Of a DNA stretch of 64,000 bases, positions 1 to 7,440 are shown one piece after another (the first letter of the stretch is position 1; each line of letters opens with the position of its first letter). The DNA is taken from assembly GCF_020026305.1 (NCBI RefSeq), contig NZ_CP075691.1, positions 3,906,001-3,970,000 on the forward strand. The letters are read 5' to 3'. The notes under the pieces were generated by a model. The model ran no database searches. It saw only the letters and a list, made by a program, of their open reading frames with translations, and was not told the DNA's origin. This DNA comes from Streptomyces sp. 135 (lineage in GTDB: Bacteria > Actinomycetota > Actinomycetes > Streptomycetales > Streptomycetaceae). Both the position numbers and the translations under genes were made by a program.

Positions 1-74
1 TGGTGGTCCTGGACGCGGACTTCGACCTCAAGGGCGTGATGCGCAAGGGCGAATGGGTGGTCAGCCCCGCCTGA
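1..74 (+). CDS. nagA: N-acetylglucosamine-6-phosphate deacetylase, C-terminal end only
   Basis: Only the last 23 codons are inside the window, read in the frame starting at base 3 and ending with TGA at 72-74. The peptide (VVLDADFDLKGVMRKGEWV...) has the form of the last strand of actinobacterial NagA amidohydrolases, which hydrolyse GlcNAc-6-P to GlcN-6-P and acetate in the cytoplasm. The sugar kinase and class II aldolase that follow fit an amino-sugar or hexose-phosphate catabolic neighbourhood. The identification rests on a short tail and on context, so it is moderate. Confidence 0.6.
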   Translation, partial: VVLDADFDLKGVMRKGEWVVSPA

Positions 75-169
75 TCGCGAGGTGGTCGGCCCTCACCCCT
101 GGGCCAACCGCCTTCTGTTTGGCATGATCAGAACCGGCGAAAGAGCGGCAGCGCACAGGCACTTCGGGG

Positions 170-1113
170 GTGGTACGAGTGATGCTCACCGTCACGTTGA
201 ACGCGGCGCTCGACCTCACCTACCGCGTCCCCGCCCTCGTCCCGCACACCACGCACCGCGTCACCGAGGTGATCGAGCGCCCCGGCGGCAAGGGCGTGAA
301 CGTCGCCCGCGTCCTCGCCGCCCTCGGCCACGAGGTGACCGTCACCGGCTTCGCGGGCGGCGACACCGGGCGCATCCTGCGCGAGCGCCTGGCCGACGAG
401 CCGCGCGTGACGGTCGCGTTCGCCCCCGTCGCGGGCACCACGCGCCGCACCCTCGCCGTGGCCGACGCGGCGACCGGCGACACCACCCAGCTCAACGAAC
501 CGGGCCCGGCCGTCACCTCCGCCGAGTGGGCCGCCTTCCTCGGCTCCTACGAGGAGTTGGTGCGCCGCCCCGGCACGACGGCGGTCGCGCTCTGCGGCAG
601 CCTGCCGCCCGGCGTCCCCGTCGGCGCGTACGCCCTGCTCGTACGCGCCGCGCGCGCCGCCCACGTCCCGGTGCTGCTCGACACCAGCGGCGAGCCGCTG
701 CGCCGCGCCGTCGCGGCCCGGCCCGACATCATCAAGCCCAACGCCGAGGAACTCGCCGAGCTGACCGGCTCCCACGAGCCCGCGCGGGCCACCCGCGACG
801 CCCGCCGCAGGGGCGCGCACTCCGTGGTCGCCTCGCTCGGCGCCGACGGCCTGCTGGCCCTCACCCCGGACGGCGGCTGGCAGGCGCGGCCCCGGCCCCG
901 GTGCGGGGCAACCCCACGGGCGCGGGTGACTCGGCGGTCGCCGGACTGCTCTCCGGGCTCGCCGAGGGCCTGCCCTGGCCGGACCGGCTGGCACGCGCCC
1001 TCGCCCTGTCGGCGGCGACCGTGGCGGCCCCGGCGGCGGGCGAGTTCGACCGGGCGACATACGAGGACCTGCTGCCCCGGGTCACGGTGACCGGCCGCCC
1101 CGCGGCAGCCTGA
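170..1113 (+). pseudogene. PfkB-family hexose kinase (1-phosphofructokinase type), frameshifted
   Basis: The frame starting at 170 gives a normal PfkB N-terminus, with the substrate/Gly motif GGKGVNVARVLAALG near residues 40-54 and a conserved IKPNAEEL segment. Near base 890-900 it runs into Arg/Pro-rich nonsense. The expected C-terminal half, including the ATP-site/catalytic motif GNPTGAGDSAVAGL, continues one frame over and ends with TGA at 1111-1113. One C missing from the C-rich stretch 889-898 would rejoin the frames (~314 aa, normal for the family). PfkB kinases of this group phosphorylate fructose-1-P, tagatose-6-P or similar. The aldolase immediately downstream would use the product. 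It is either a real loss of function or a homopolymer sequencing error. Confidence 0.8.
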
Positions 1114-1200
1114 CACCGAACCCACTGAGAAGCGCCCGCCAAGAGCCGTATCCGCACCGCCGCACAACGGGGCGCAGCGCCCCGGGATTTGGGGAGCATC

Positions 1201-2070
1201 GTGCCACTGGTCAGCACCGGCGAACTCGTGGAGCAGGCCCGCGCCGCGGGTCATGGCGTCGCGGCGTTCAACGTCATCACCCTGGAGCACGCCGAGGCGA
1301 TCGCGCTGGGCGCCGAGCGCGCGGGCACCCCGGCGATCCTCCAGATCTCCGAGAACGCGGTGAGGTTCCACGGCGGCCGGCTCTCGGCGATCGCGGCCGC
1401 GACGGCGGCGGTGGCCCACGCCTCCCCGGCCCGCCTCGCCCTCCACCTGGACCACGTGACGGACGTCGAACTGCTGCGCGCCGCCCACCCGCAGGGGTTC
1501 GGCTCCGTCATGTTCGACGCGTCGAAGCTGGCGTACGGCGAGAACGTGAAGGCGACGGCGGACGCGGTGCGCTGGGGCCACGAGCGGGGCATGTGGATCG
1601 AGGCCGAGCTGGGCGAGGTGGGCGGCAAGGAGGGCGAGGCACCGCTGGACGCGCACGCGCCCGGGGTGCGCACGGACCCGGCGGAGGCCGCCGCGTACGT
1701 CGCGGACACGGGCGTGGACGCGCTCGCGGTGGCCGTCGGCTCCACGCACGCGATGACGGAGCGCACGGCGTCCCTGGACCACGAGTTGATCGCGGCCCTG
1801 GCGGCAGCCGTCCCCGTGCCCCTGGTCCTGCACGGCTCAAGCGGCGTGCCGGACGCGGAGATCCGCCGGGCCGTCGCCTCCGGCATGGTGAAGATCAACG
1901 TCGGCACGGCCCTCAACACGGCGTTCACGGGTGAGGTGCGCGCGTACCTGAAAGGCGATCCGAAGGGCGTCGACCCCCGGAAATACCTCGTCCCGGCTCG
2001 CGAGGCGATGGCCGGGACGGTGGCGGGGTTCCTGGGGCTGCTGAAGCCGCCCCGGGAAGACGGGCGTTGA
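1201..2070 (+). CDS. class II fructose/tagatose-bisphosphate aldolase family protein
   Basis: A 289-residue zinc-dependent class II aldolase of the fructose-/tagatose-bisphosphate (FbaA/GatY/KbaY) type. It cleaves a ketohexose bisphosphate into DHAP and glyceraldehyde-3-P in the cytoplasm. Visible family features are GVAAFNVITLEHAEAI at the N-terminus, LHLDHV with the Asp/His of the active site, a metal-ligand histidine in VGSTHA, and LVLHGSSGVPD plus KINVGTAL in the phosphate-binding C-terminal half. The GTG at 1201 is preferred over an in-frame TTG at 1189 because GGGGAG at 1191-1196 makes a ribosome site for it. It lies 87 bases after the PfkB gene, so a kinase-aldolase pair is likely. Substrate specificity cannot be read from sequence. 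Confidence 0.88.
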   Translation: MPLVSTGELVEQARAAGHGVAAFNVITLEHAEAIALGAERAGTPAILQISENAVRFHGGRLSAIAAATAAVAHASPARLALHLDHVTDVELLRAAHPQGFGSVMFDASKLAYGENVKATADAVRWGHERGMWIEAELGEVGGKEGEAPLDAHAPGVRTDPAEAAAYVADTGVDALAVAVGSTHAMTERTASLDHELIAALAAAVPVPLVLHGSSGVPDAEIRRAVASGMVKINVGTALNTAFTGEVRAYLKGDPKGVDPRKYLVPAREAMAGTVAGFLGLLKPPREDGR

Positions 2071-2073
2071 GGC

Positions 2074-3057
2074 TCAGCTGCCGTCGCCCTCCATGAGCCA
2101 CATCTGGTCGATGTTCGCGCCGGTCGTCCCGCACAGGTCGCTCTGGGCGCAGGTGAGCGTCACCGTGTTGGTGCCCTTGGTGAGCTGGACCAGCGCCCAC
2201 GTGCGCGTCCAGCCCTTCTCCCAGTCGCCTTCCTCCGCGTGGGCGAAGTTCTCCATGTTCAGGGGACGGGTCTGCTTGTTGCCGTTGACGAGGATGGTGG
2301 CGTTGGAGTCCTTGCCGGGCACGCCGTAGTTCACCCACAGCTTGTAGGAGCCGGTCTTGGGGATGCCGTTGACGGTCCAGGTGACCTGGGCGCCGACCTT
2401 GTCGAACCCGGCCACGTAGACCCCGCCGCCGGCCTTGGCGCCCGGCACGTCGGAGGCCGTCGTCGTGCCGCCCTCCAGCTTCAGGGCCTGCGCGTCCGTC
2501 TTCGGCAGCTCGGCCTTCTCCTTCGGCTTCTTCGTCGGCTTCTCGCTGGGCTCGACGGACGCGGCCTGCGACGGCTTGCCGCCGGCCTCCTTGCCGTCGT
2601 CCTTCTCGTCGCCGCCGCCGAAGAGCATGGCGGCGCCGATGCCGATGGCGACGACGGCCACCACCGCGATGGCGGCTATCAGCAGCCCCTTGGTGTTGGG
2701 CCCCCGGCCGCGGCCGCCGCCCGCGGGCGCGTACTGCGGCGAGGTGACGGGCGCGCCGCCGGGCTGCGCCGCGGGCGCGGTGTAGTGCGCGTTCGGCCGC
2801 CCGTACGCCTGCTGCGGCTGCTGCTGCGGGACCTGCTGGCCGTACGTCTGCTGGCCGTAGCCCTGTGAGTACGGCCGCCGGTCGCCGACGGCTCTGACGT
2901 GGTTGTACGAGGACCGGGGACCCGGGTACCCATAGCCGCCCCCGCCGCCCGGCGGGGTCGCTCCGGCCGCCTGTCCGTCCTCGTACAGGTAGCCGAACGG
3001 ATCGTCGTCGCCCTGCGGCGCGCTCGGCGTGTTCTCGCCGTTATTGCCGGGCGTCAT
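2074..3057 (-). CDS. single-pass membrane protein with C-terminal carbohydrate-binding-like domain
   Basis: A 327-residue protein. Residues 1-120 form a Gly/Pro/Gln/Tyr-rich disordered cytoplasmic region with YGQQ-type repeats. One hydrophobic segment (about 124-148) is followed by a Lys/Glu/Pro linker. The final ~130 residues (from ALKLEGG...) resemble a CBM35/CBM6-type beta-sandwich, with aromatic positions (YKLWVNYGV, NIDQMWLMEG) and two cysteines (TCAQSDLCG) that could form a disulfide outside the cell. This suggests an envelope protein that binds a glycan. It converges with the aldolase gene, with stop codons 3 bases apart. No enzymatic domain is seen, and the exact family is not recognised. 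Confidence 0.75.
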   Translation of the reverse strand: MTPGNNGENTPSAPQGDDDPFGYLYEDGQAAGATPPGGGGGYGYPGPRSSYNHVRAVGDRRPYSQGYGQQTYGQQVPQQQPQQAYGRPNAHYTAPAAQPGGAPVTSPQYAPAGGGRGRGPNTKGLLIAAIAVVAVVAIGIGAAMLFGGGDEKDDGKEAGGKPSQAASVEPSEKPTKKPKEKAELPKTDAQALKLEGGTTTASDVPGAKAGGGVYVAGFDKVGAQVTWTVNGIPKTGSYKLWVNYGVPGKDSNATILVNGNKQTRPLNMENFAHAEEGDWEKGWTRTWALVQLTKGTNTVTLTCAQSDLCGTTGANIDQMWLMEGDGS

Positions 3058-3144
3058 TCCCAGGTCACTCCCTCACATCGCTGACGCGGGGAGCCTACCC
3101 GGTCCGGCTGGTGCCAACGGGTGGCGTTGACCTCATCGAGACCG

Positions 3145-4782
3145 TCAGCCGGCCCGCCGCTGCTGCTTGGCACGAGAGCGTTTCTCCACGTACATCCGCT
3201 GGTCGGCGGAGTGCAACACTTCGTCCGCCGACATCCCGCAGTGCGCCCAGCCGATGCCGAAACTGGCCCCCACCCGGACCGCCCTGCCGTCGACGCGGAT
3301 CGGCGGGATGATCGCGTTCCGCAGCCGGACCGCGAGGTCCTGGGCGTCGGCGCGGCCGAGGCCGTCGGCGAGGACGACGAACTCGTCACCGCCGAGCCGT
3401 GCCACCGTGTCCCCGTCCCGTACCCCGTTGGTGAGCCTTCTCGCCACCTCGATGAGGACGGCGTCGCCGGTGTGGTGCCCGAACCGGTCGTTGATCGACT
3501 TGAAGCCGTCGAGGTCGCAGAAGAGGACCGCGAGCCCCTTGGTCCCGTCGTCGACGTCCCCTTCGCGGCCCTCGGGGGCGATGGTGTGGACGTGGTGGTC
3601 GAATCCCTCGTCGTGCTGGTTCGAGGCGTGCCCGAAGTCGAAGCCGTGTTCGTAGGCGGCGTCGAGGGAGTCCACGGCGCTCGGGCGGCCCGCGTGCGGC
3701 CTGCGGCACAGGCGGGCGCTGAGCCGGGACCGCAGCTCGGCGGAGTTGGGCAGCCCGGTGAGCGAGTCGTGCGAGGCCCGGTGGGCGAGCTGCAGCTCGC
3801 GCCGCTTGCGCTCCTCGATGTCCTCGACGTGTGTGAGCAGGAACCGGGGCCCGTCGGCGGCGTCGGCGACCACGGAATTGCGCAGCGACACCCACACATA
3901 CGTCCCGTCGCGCCGCGCGAGGCGCAGCTCGGCCCGGCCACCCTCGGCGGAGGTGCGCAGGAGGGTGCCGATGTCCTCGGGGTGGACGAGGTCGGAGAAG
4001 GAGTAGCGCCGCATGGCGGAGGCGGGCCGCCCGAGGAGGCGGCACAGGGCGTCGTTCGTCCGCAGGAGCCGGCCGTGCTGGTCGCCGCCCATCTCGGCGA
4101 TGGCCATGCCGGAGGGGGCGTACTCGAAGGCCTGCCGGAAGGACTCCTCGCTGGCCCGCAGTGCCTGCTGCTCGCGCTCCAGGCGGACCAGGGCGCGCTG
4201 CATGTTGGCGCGCAGCCGGGCGTTGCTGATCGCGATGGCGGCCTGGAAGGCGTACATCTGGAGGGCCTCGCGGCCCCAGGCGCCGGGCCTGCGGCCGTTG
4301 CGCGGGCGGTCCACGGAGATCACGCCGAGCAGTTCGCCGCCGGCCGCGCCGGTCGCGTACATGGGGGCGAAGAGGCGGTCGGCGGGGTGCCACTCGTCCT
4401 CGAAGCGGGGCTCGGGGCCCTCGGTGTACCACTGCGGGACGTCGTCGTCGTCGAGGACCCAGCCCTCGGTGTACGAGATGAAGCGCAGGGCGCCCCACGG
4501 CTCGCCCATGGCGAGGCGGCGCTCCCAGGCGTCACGGGAGCCGACGCGGCCGGTGATGAGGGCCTCGGCGGCGGTGTTGCCCGCGAAGGCGGCGACGACG
4601 AGGTCGCCGTCGGGGCGCACGAGATTGACGCAGGCCAGTTCATAGCCAAGGCCGTTGACGACGCCGTCGGCGACGGTCTGCAGCGTGTCCGCCAGGCTCC
4701 GGGCCGTGTTCAGCTCCGCTACCACCTGATGCAGCTGCCGCAGGGTCGCAAGACGGACGTACGGCTCCGACTCGGTCTCCAT
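3145..4782 (-). CDS. cdgB: GAF-PAS-GGDEF diguanylate cyclase CdgB
   Basis: A 545-residue soluble enzyme that condenses two GTP to cyclic di-GMP. Domain order is GAF (about 20-190), coiled linker, PAS/PAC (about 205-330), then GGDEF. The active-site motif GGDEF is intact at residues 464-468 and is preceded at the usual five-residue distance by RDGD, a product-inhibition (I-site) RxxD motif. There is no EAL domain. This is the architecture of S. coelicolor CdgB, a developmental c-di-GMP synthase and known BldD target. An Asp/His-rich stretch of about 45 residues (about 365-410) is inserted inside the GGDEF domain between the first helix and the FCDLDGFK strand. It is transcribed alone, with a BldD-like box and a Crp-like palindrome upstream. 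Confidence 0.92.
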   Translation of the reverse strand: METESEPYVRLATLRQLHQVVAELNTARSLADTLQTVADGVVNGLGYELACVNLVRPDGDLVVAAFAGNTAAEALITGRVGSRDAWERRLAMGEPWGALRFISYTEGWVLDDDDVPQWYTEGPEPRFEDEWHPADRLFAPMYATGAAGGELLGVISVDRPRNGRRPGAWGREALQMYAFQAAIAISNARLRANMQRALVRLEREQQALRASEESFRQAFEYAPSGMAIAEMGGDQHGRLLRTNDALCRLLGRPASAMRRYSFSDLVHPEDIGTLLRTSAEGGRAELRLARRDGTYVWVSLRNSVVADAADGPRFLLTHVEDIEERKRRELQLAHRASHDSLTGLPNSAELRSRLSARLCRRPHAGRPSAVDSLDAAYEHGFDFGHASNQHDEGFDHHVHTIAPEGREGDVDDGTKGLAVLFCDLDGFKSINDRFGHHTGDAVLIEVARRLTNGVRDGDTVARLGGDEFVVLADGLGRADAQDLAVRLRNAIIPPIRVDGRAVRVGASFGIGWAHCGMSADEVLHSADQRMYVEKRSRAKQQRRAG

Positions 4783-4906
4783 GCTCGTTCTCCCCGAGAC
4801 CTCGACAGCAATCCAGGATGCGCGGCGCCCGCAGTGACTTTCTGTGCCCTTGTGCCCTCAGTGTCTTATTGCCACCGTCACTGAATCACAGCGAGCTGCC
4901 CACTCG

Positions 4907-4919
4907 GTACACAGGGTCA
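4907..4919 (-). promoter_or_regulatory. candidate BldD operator upstream of cdgB
   Basis: Read on the minus strand, TGACCCTGTGTAC matches 12 of 13 positions of the BldD consensus TNACNCWGNGTNA. It lies 125-137 bases upstream of the cdgB ATG. BldD bound to c-di-GMP represses developmental genes, and cdgB is a known direct target in S. coelicolor. The match is seen in the sequence; binding is inference. Confidence 0.65.
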
Positions 4920-4932
4920 ACAAAATATGGGT

Positions 4933-4952
4933 CCTGTGACTCAAGTCACAGG
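4933..4952. promoter_or_regulatory. perfect palindrome matching a Crp-type operator
   Basis: Arms CCTGTGACT and AGTCACAGG are exact reverse complements around a CA spacer. The core TGTGA-N6-TCACA is the classical CRP consensus, and it also satisfies the GTG-N6-GNCAC form reported for S. coelicolor Crp. It sits between divergent cdgB (151 bases from its start) and the flavin reductase gene (147 bases from its first GTG), so it could control either. Confidence 0.6.
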
Positions 4953-5099
4953 TGGGGCGCCGCCGTTGGTCCAGTCCCTTGGTCTGGTCCACTGCCCCGC
5001 GCGGCACTGGGTGCCACCCCTCTCCGCCTCGGGTCCTAGGACCGGCCTCGGCCCCGGGGCCGATGTGGTGCCGGGGGCGTCCGGGCTAGCGTCGCCACT

Positions 5100-5693
5100 G
5101 TGGCTCACGTATTGAAGACTCCCCCGGCCCCGCCTTCCCCCCGCCGCCCGTCACCGGGTGGGCATGCTGACGGGGTGAGCAACGACGAGTTCCGCGCGGC
5201 GATGTCCCGTCTGGCGGCGGGCGTGGTCCTGGTGACGGCGCGCGAGCCGGGCCTGGACCCCGACGACCCGGACGCCCCCGCGGGCGAGGACGTGGGCATG
5301 ACGGCGACCGCCTTCCTGTCCGTCTCGCTGGACCCGCCCCTGGTCATGGTGAGCCTGCGCGAGGGCTCCCGGATGGACGACCTGCTCGCCGAGCAGCCGC
5401 TGTGGGCGGTCTCGGTGCTCGCGGAGAGCCAGCGGCACGTCGCGGGGCGTTTCGCGATGAAGGGCCGGATCAGCGACCGGCTGCTCTTCGAGGACATCCC
5501 CTACGTGCGGGGCACGGAGTCCGGCGCCCCGCTGATCGGCGGCGCGCTGTCGACCCTGGAGTGCCGCACGGAGCAGACGGTGGCCGCGGGCGACCACACG
5601 CTGGTGATCGGCCGCGTGTTGACTGCGTCGCTGCCGGCCGGGGAGGGCGGGCCGCTGCTGTACTTCCGGGGGAAGTACCGGCAACTGGGCTGA
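5100..5693 (+). CDS. flavin reductase (FMN-binding split-barrel) family protein
   Basis: A 197-residue protein of the flavin-reductase-like family. These supply reduced flavin to partner monooxygenases or reduce flavin with NAD(P)H. Family features are the N-terminal FRAAMSRLAAGVVLVTA block, the flavin-contact segment MTATAFLSVSLDPPLVMVSL, and the C-terminal LECRTEQTVAAGDHTLVIGRV plus PLLYFRGKYRQLG. The first GTG is at 5100. An internal GTG at 5175 (before SNDEFRAAM) starts exactly at the conserved domain and may be the true start, since the first 25 residues are Pro-rich and unlike the family. No monooxygenase partner is adjacent, so its substrate is unknown. Confidence 0.85.
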   Translation: MAHVLKTPPAPPSPRRPSPGGHADGVSNDEFRAAMSRLAAGVVLVTAREPGLDPDDPDAPAGEDVGMTATAFLSVSLDPPLVMVSLREGSRMDDLLAEQPLWAVSVLAESQRHVAGRFAMKGRISDRLLFEDIPYVRGTESGAPLIGGALSTLECRTEQTVAAGDHTLVIGRVLTASLPAGEGGPLLYFRGKYRQLG

Positions 5694-5698
5694 GCCCT

Positions 5699-5756
5699 GG
5701 CCCCCGTAAGGGGCGCGGGGAACTGCGCGCTCAGCCCGCGAAGAGCCGCAGACGCG
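5699..5756. repeat. Streptomyces-type intergenic repeat (GGGGCGCGGGGAACTGCGCG core)
   Basis: The stretch around 5706-5731 contains the GTAAGGGGCGCGGGGAACT / GCGCG motif. This recurs, in my recollection, in many Streptomyces intergenic regions, usually between convergent genes. Here it lies just after the flavin reductase stop and over the place where the opposing release-factor-like gene should end. Genome-wide copy number cannot be checked from this window. Confidence 0.5.
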
Positions 5757-6167
5757 TGTGCCGAGAACCCGCAGCCGACTGCGGAACGCTCGCTTCGTGC
5801 GGCTGCGGCGCTTCGCTCGCCGCGCCTGTTCGGCGTGCGGCCGGTCGGGCGCGGTGGCCTCGGCGAGCAGGGCGGCCAGCCGGGTCGCGGCCATCTCCCT
5901 GTTCCGCCACTGGGAGCGATGCTCGCTCGCCCGTACGCTGACGACGCCGTCGACGAGCCGGGAGCCGAGCCGCTCCAGAGCACGCCGCTTCCACACCTCG
6001 GGCAACGCGTCGGTGTTCGCGAGGTCGAACCGCAGCTCCACCTGGGAGTCACTGGTGTTGACGTGCTGACCACCCGGCCCTGACGACCGCGAGAAACGCC
6101 ACATGAGCTCGGCCTCGGGCAGGGAGACGGAGCCGCGGATGACATGGGGACCGGACATGTCCCCCAT
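5731..6167 (-). CDS. ArfB/YaeJ-like peptidyl-tRNA hydrolase (ribosome rescue), anomalous C-terminus
   Basis: The first ~115 residues are a clear class I release-factor catalytic domain of the ArfB type. The peptide-release motif GGQ sits in SRSSGPGGQHVNTSDSQ and is followed by VELRFDL and the conserved EHRSQWRNREMAATRLAALLAEA. ArfB releases peptides from stalled ribosomes. The natural start is probably the ATG at 6158 (MSGPHVIRGSVSLPEAEL), with another ATG at 6167. The family's basic tail (usually KPSKA...KK-type) is not recognisable here. The frame stays open past this point to 5151, antisense to the flavin reductase, while a neighbouring frame stops at 5731. The end given is therefore approximate, and the tail may be frameshifted or replaced by the intergenic repeat. 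Confidence 0.65.
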
Positions 6168-6353
6168 GGTCCCGCGTCTGTCGGGCTCACGTCACGCCCT
6201 TTTAGGGGAACGTAAAGAAAGTAAAGCCATGCGGAACCTTGGGGACCCCGGTCGGCGTTGGGACCAGTGAAGGTAGCTTCGTCCCCAGTACGAAGCCCGT
6301 ACGCACTGACTTTTCACGCGGTGCGTCGTAAACGAGGGAAGGGACTCCCAACA

Positions 6354-6929
6354 ATGGCAGTAAGCCTGTCCAAGGGTGGCAACGTCTCGCTTACCAAGGA
6401 GGCTCCGGGCCTGACCGCCGTCACCGTGGGGCTCGGCTGGGACGTCCGCACCACCACCGGCACCGACTTCGACCTGGACGCCTCCGCCATCGCGGTGAAC
6501 ACGCAGGGCAAGGTCTTCTCCGACCAGCACTTCGTCTTCTTCAACAACAAGGCGACGCCGGACCAGACCATCGTTCACACCGGTGACAACGTCACGGGCC
6601 AGGGCGAGGGCGACGACGAGCAGATCAACGTCAACCTCGCGGGTCTGCCGGCCGACATCGAGAAGATCGTCTTCCCGGTCTCGATCTACGACGCCGAGAA
6701 CCGCTCGCAGAACTTCGGCCAGGTGCGGAACGCGTTCATCCGCATCATCAACCAGGCCGGTGGCACGGAGATCGCCCGCTACGACCTCTCCGAGGACGCC
6801 GCCACCGAGACCGCCATGGTCTTCGGCGAGCTGTACCGCAACGGCGCGGAGTGGAAGTTCCGCGCCGTCGGCCAGGGCTACGCCTCGGGCCTGGTCGGCA
6901 TCGCCCAGGACTTCGGCGTCAACGTCTGA
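6354..6929 (+). CDS. terD: TerD-family protein
   Basis: A 191-residue TerD/CABP1-like protein, full length for the family. It has the characteristic Ca2+-binding acidic segments (GTDFDLDASAI and GDNVTGQGEGDDE), then LPADIEKIVFPVSIYDA and a C-terminal VGQGYASGLVGIAQDFGV. TerD proteins are cytoplasmic stress proteins linked to tellurite resistance and, in Streptomyces, to development and calcium response. The ATG at 6354 follows the purine-rich GAGGGAAGGGAC. It is monocistronic and followed by a strong terminator. No other ter genes lie nearby. Confidence 0.93.
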   Translation: MAVSLSKGGNVSLTKEAPGLTAVTVGLGWDVRTTTGTDFDLDASAIAVNTQGKVFSDQHFVFFNNKATPDQTIVHTGDNVTGQGEGDDEQINVNLAGLPADIEKIVFPVSIYDAENRSQNFGQVRNAFIRIINQAGGTEIARYDLSEDAATETAMVFGELYRNGAEWKFRAVGQGYASGLVGIAQDFGVNV

Positions 6930-6956
6930 GCCGACAGCTCCGGCTGATCACGCTCC

Positions 6957-6992
6957 CCAGAGGGCCCCGGCACGTGTGCCGGGGCCCTCTGG
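6957..6992 (+). terminator. strong hairpin terminator after terD
   Basis: CCAGAGGGCCCCGGCAC (6957-6973) and its exact complement GTGCCGGGGCCCTCTGG (6976-6992) form a 17-bp perfect stem around GT. It lies 28 bases after the terD stop, with no U tract, as is common in Streptomyces. Confidence 0.85.
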
Positions 6993-7036
6993 CGTGCGCG
7001 GAACCACGACGGTCACCGGAAAGTCCCAGGCAGCGC

Positions 7037-7057
7037 CTATTATAGTTCCTGTAATAG
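7037..7057. promoter_or_regulatory. inverted repeat, likely PadR operator
   Basis: CTATTATAG / TTC / CTGTAATAG: 9-base arms with one mismatch, 33 bases upstream of the padR start. It is an AT-rich island containing TATTATAG, which could be the -10 element. PadR regulators usually repress their own promoter from such a palindrome. The repeat is seen; the function is inferred. Confidence 0.6.
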
Positions 7058-7089
7058 TCCGTGGACCCGAAGAGAAGAGTGGAGCATCC

Positions 7090-7440
7090 GTGGCCGCCAC
7101 CGCGTGGACCCGCGCCGCGCTGCCCCTGTGCCTGCTCGGCATCCTCGACGGCGAGGAGAAGAGCTACGGCTACGCCCTGCTCGGCCGCCTCGCCGACGCG
7201 GGACTCGAAGGAGTCAAGGCCGCGACGCTCTACCCCGCGCTCACCCGCCTCGAAGAAGAAGGCGCCGTGGCCGTCGAGTGGGGCGCGGGCGAAGGCGGCC
7301 CCGGACGGAAGTACTACCGGATCACCGAGGAGGGGCGGGCGAGGCTGCGGCGTGACCAGGCCGCGTGGGGTGACTTCACCCGGACCGTCGCCTCGCTCCT
7401 CGGCAAGGGGGACGACAGTGGGCAAGACTCGTACGGCTGA
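7090..7440 (+). CDS. PadR-family transcriptional regulator
   Basis: A 116-residue winged-helix repressor. The LLGILDGEEKSYGYALLGRLADAGLEGVKAATLYPALTRLEEEGAV block is the diagnostic PadR DNA-binding domain (helix 3 at about 42-56), followed by the wing (GRKYYRITEEGRARL) and a short C-terminal dimerisation helix. The GTG at 7090 has GAAGAGAAGAGTGGAG upstream. It overlaps the next gene by 23 bases, so the two are translationally coupled. This is the common PadR/membrane-protein pair in which the regulator controls its partner. Confidence 0.9.
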   Translation: MAATAWTRAALPLCLLGILDGEEKSYGYALLGRLADAGLEGVKAATLYPALTRLEEEGAVAVEWGAGEGGPGRKYYRITEEGRARLRRDQAAWGDFTRTVASLLGKGDDSGQDSYG

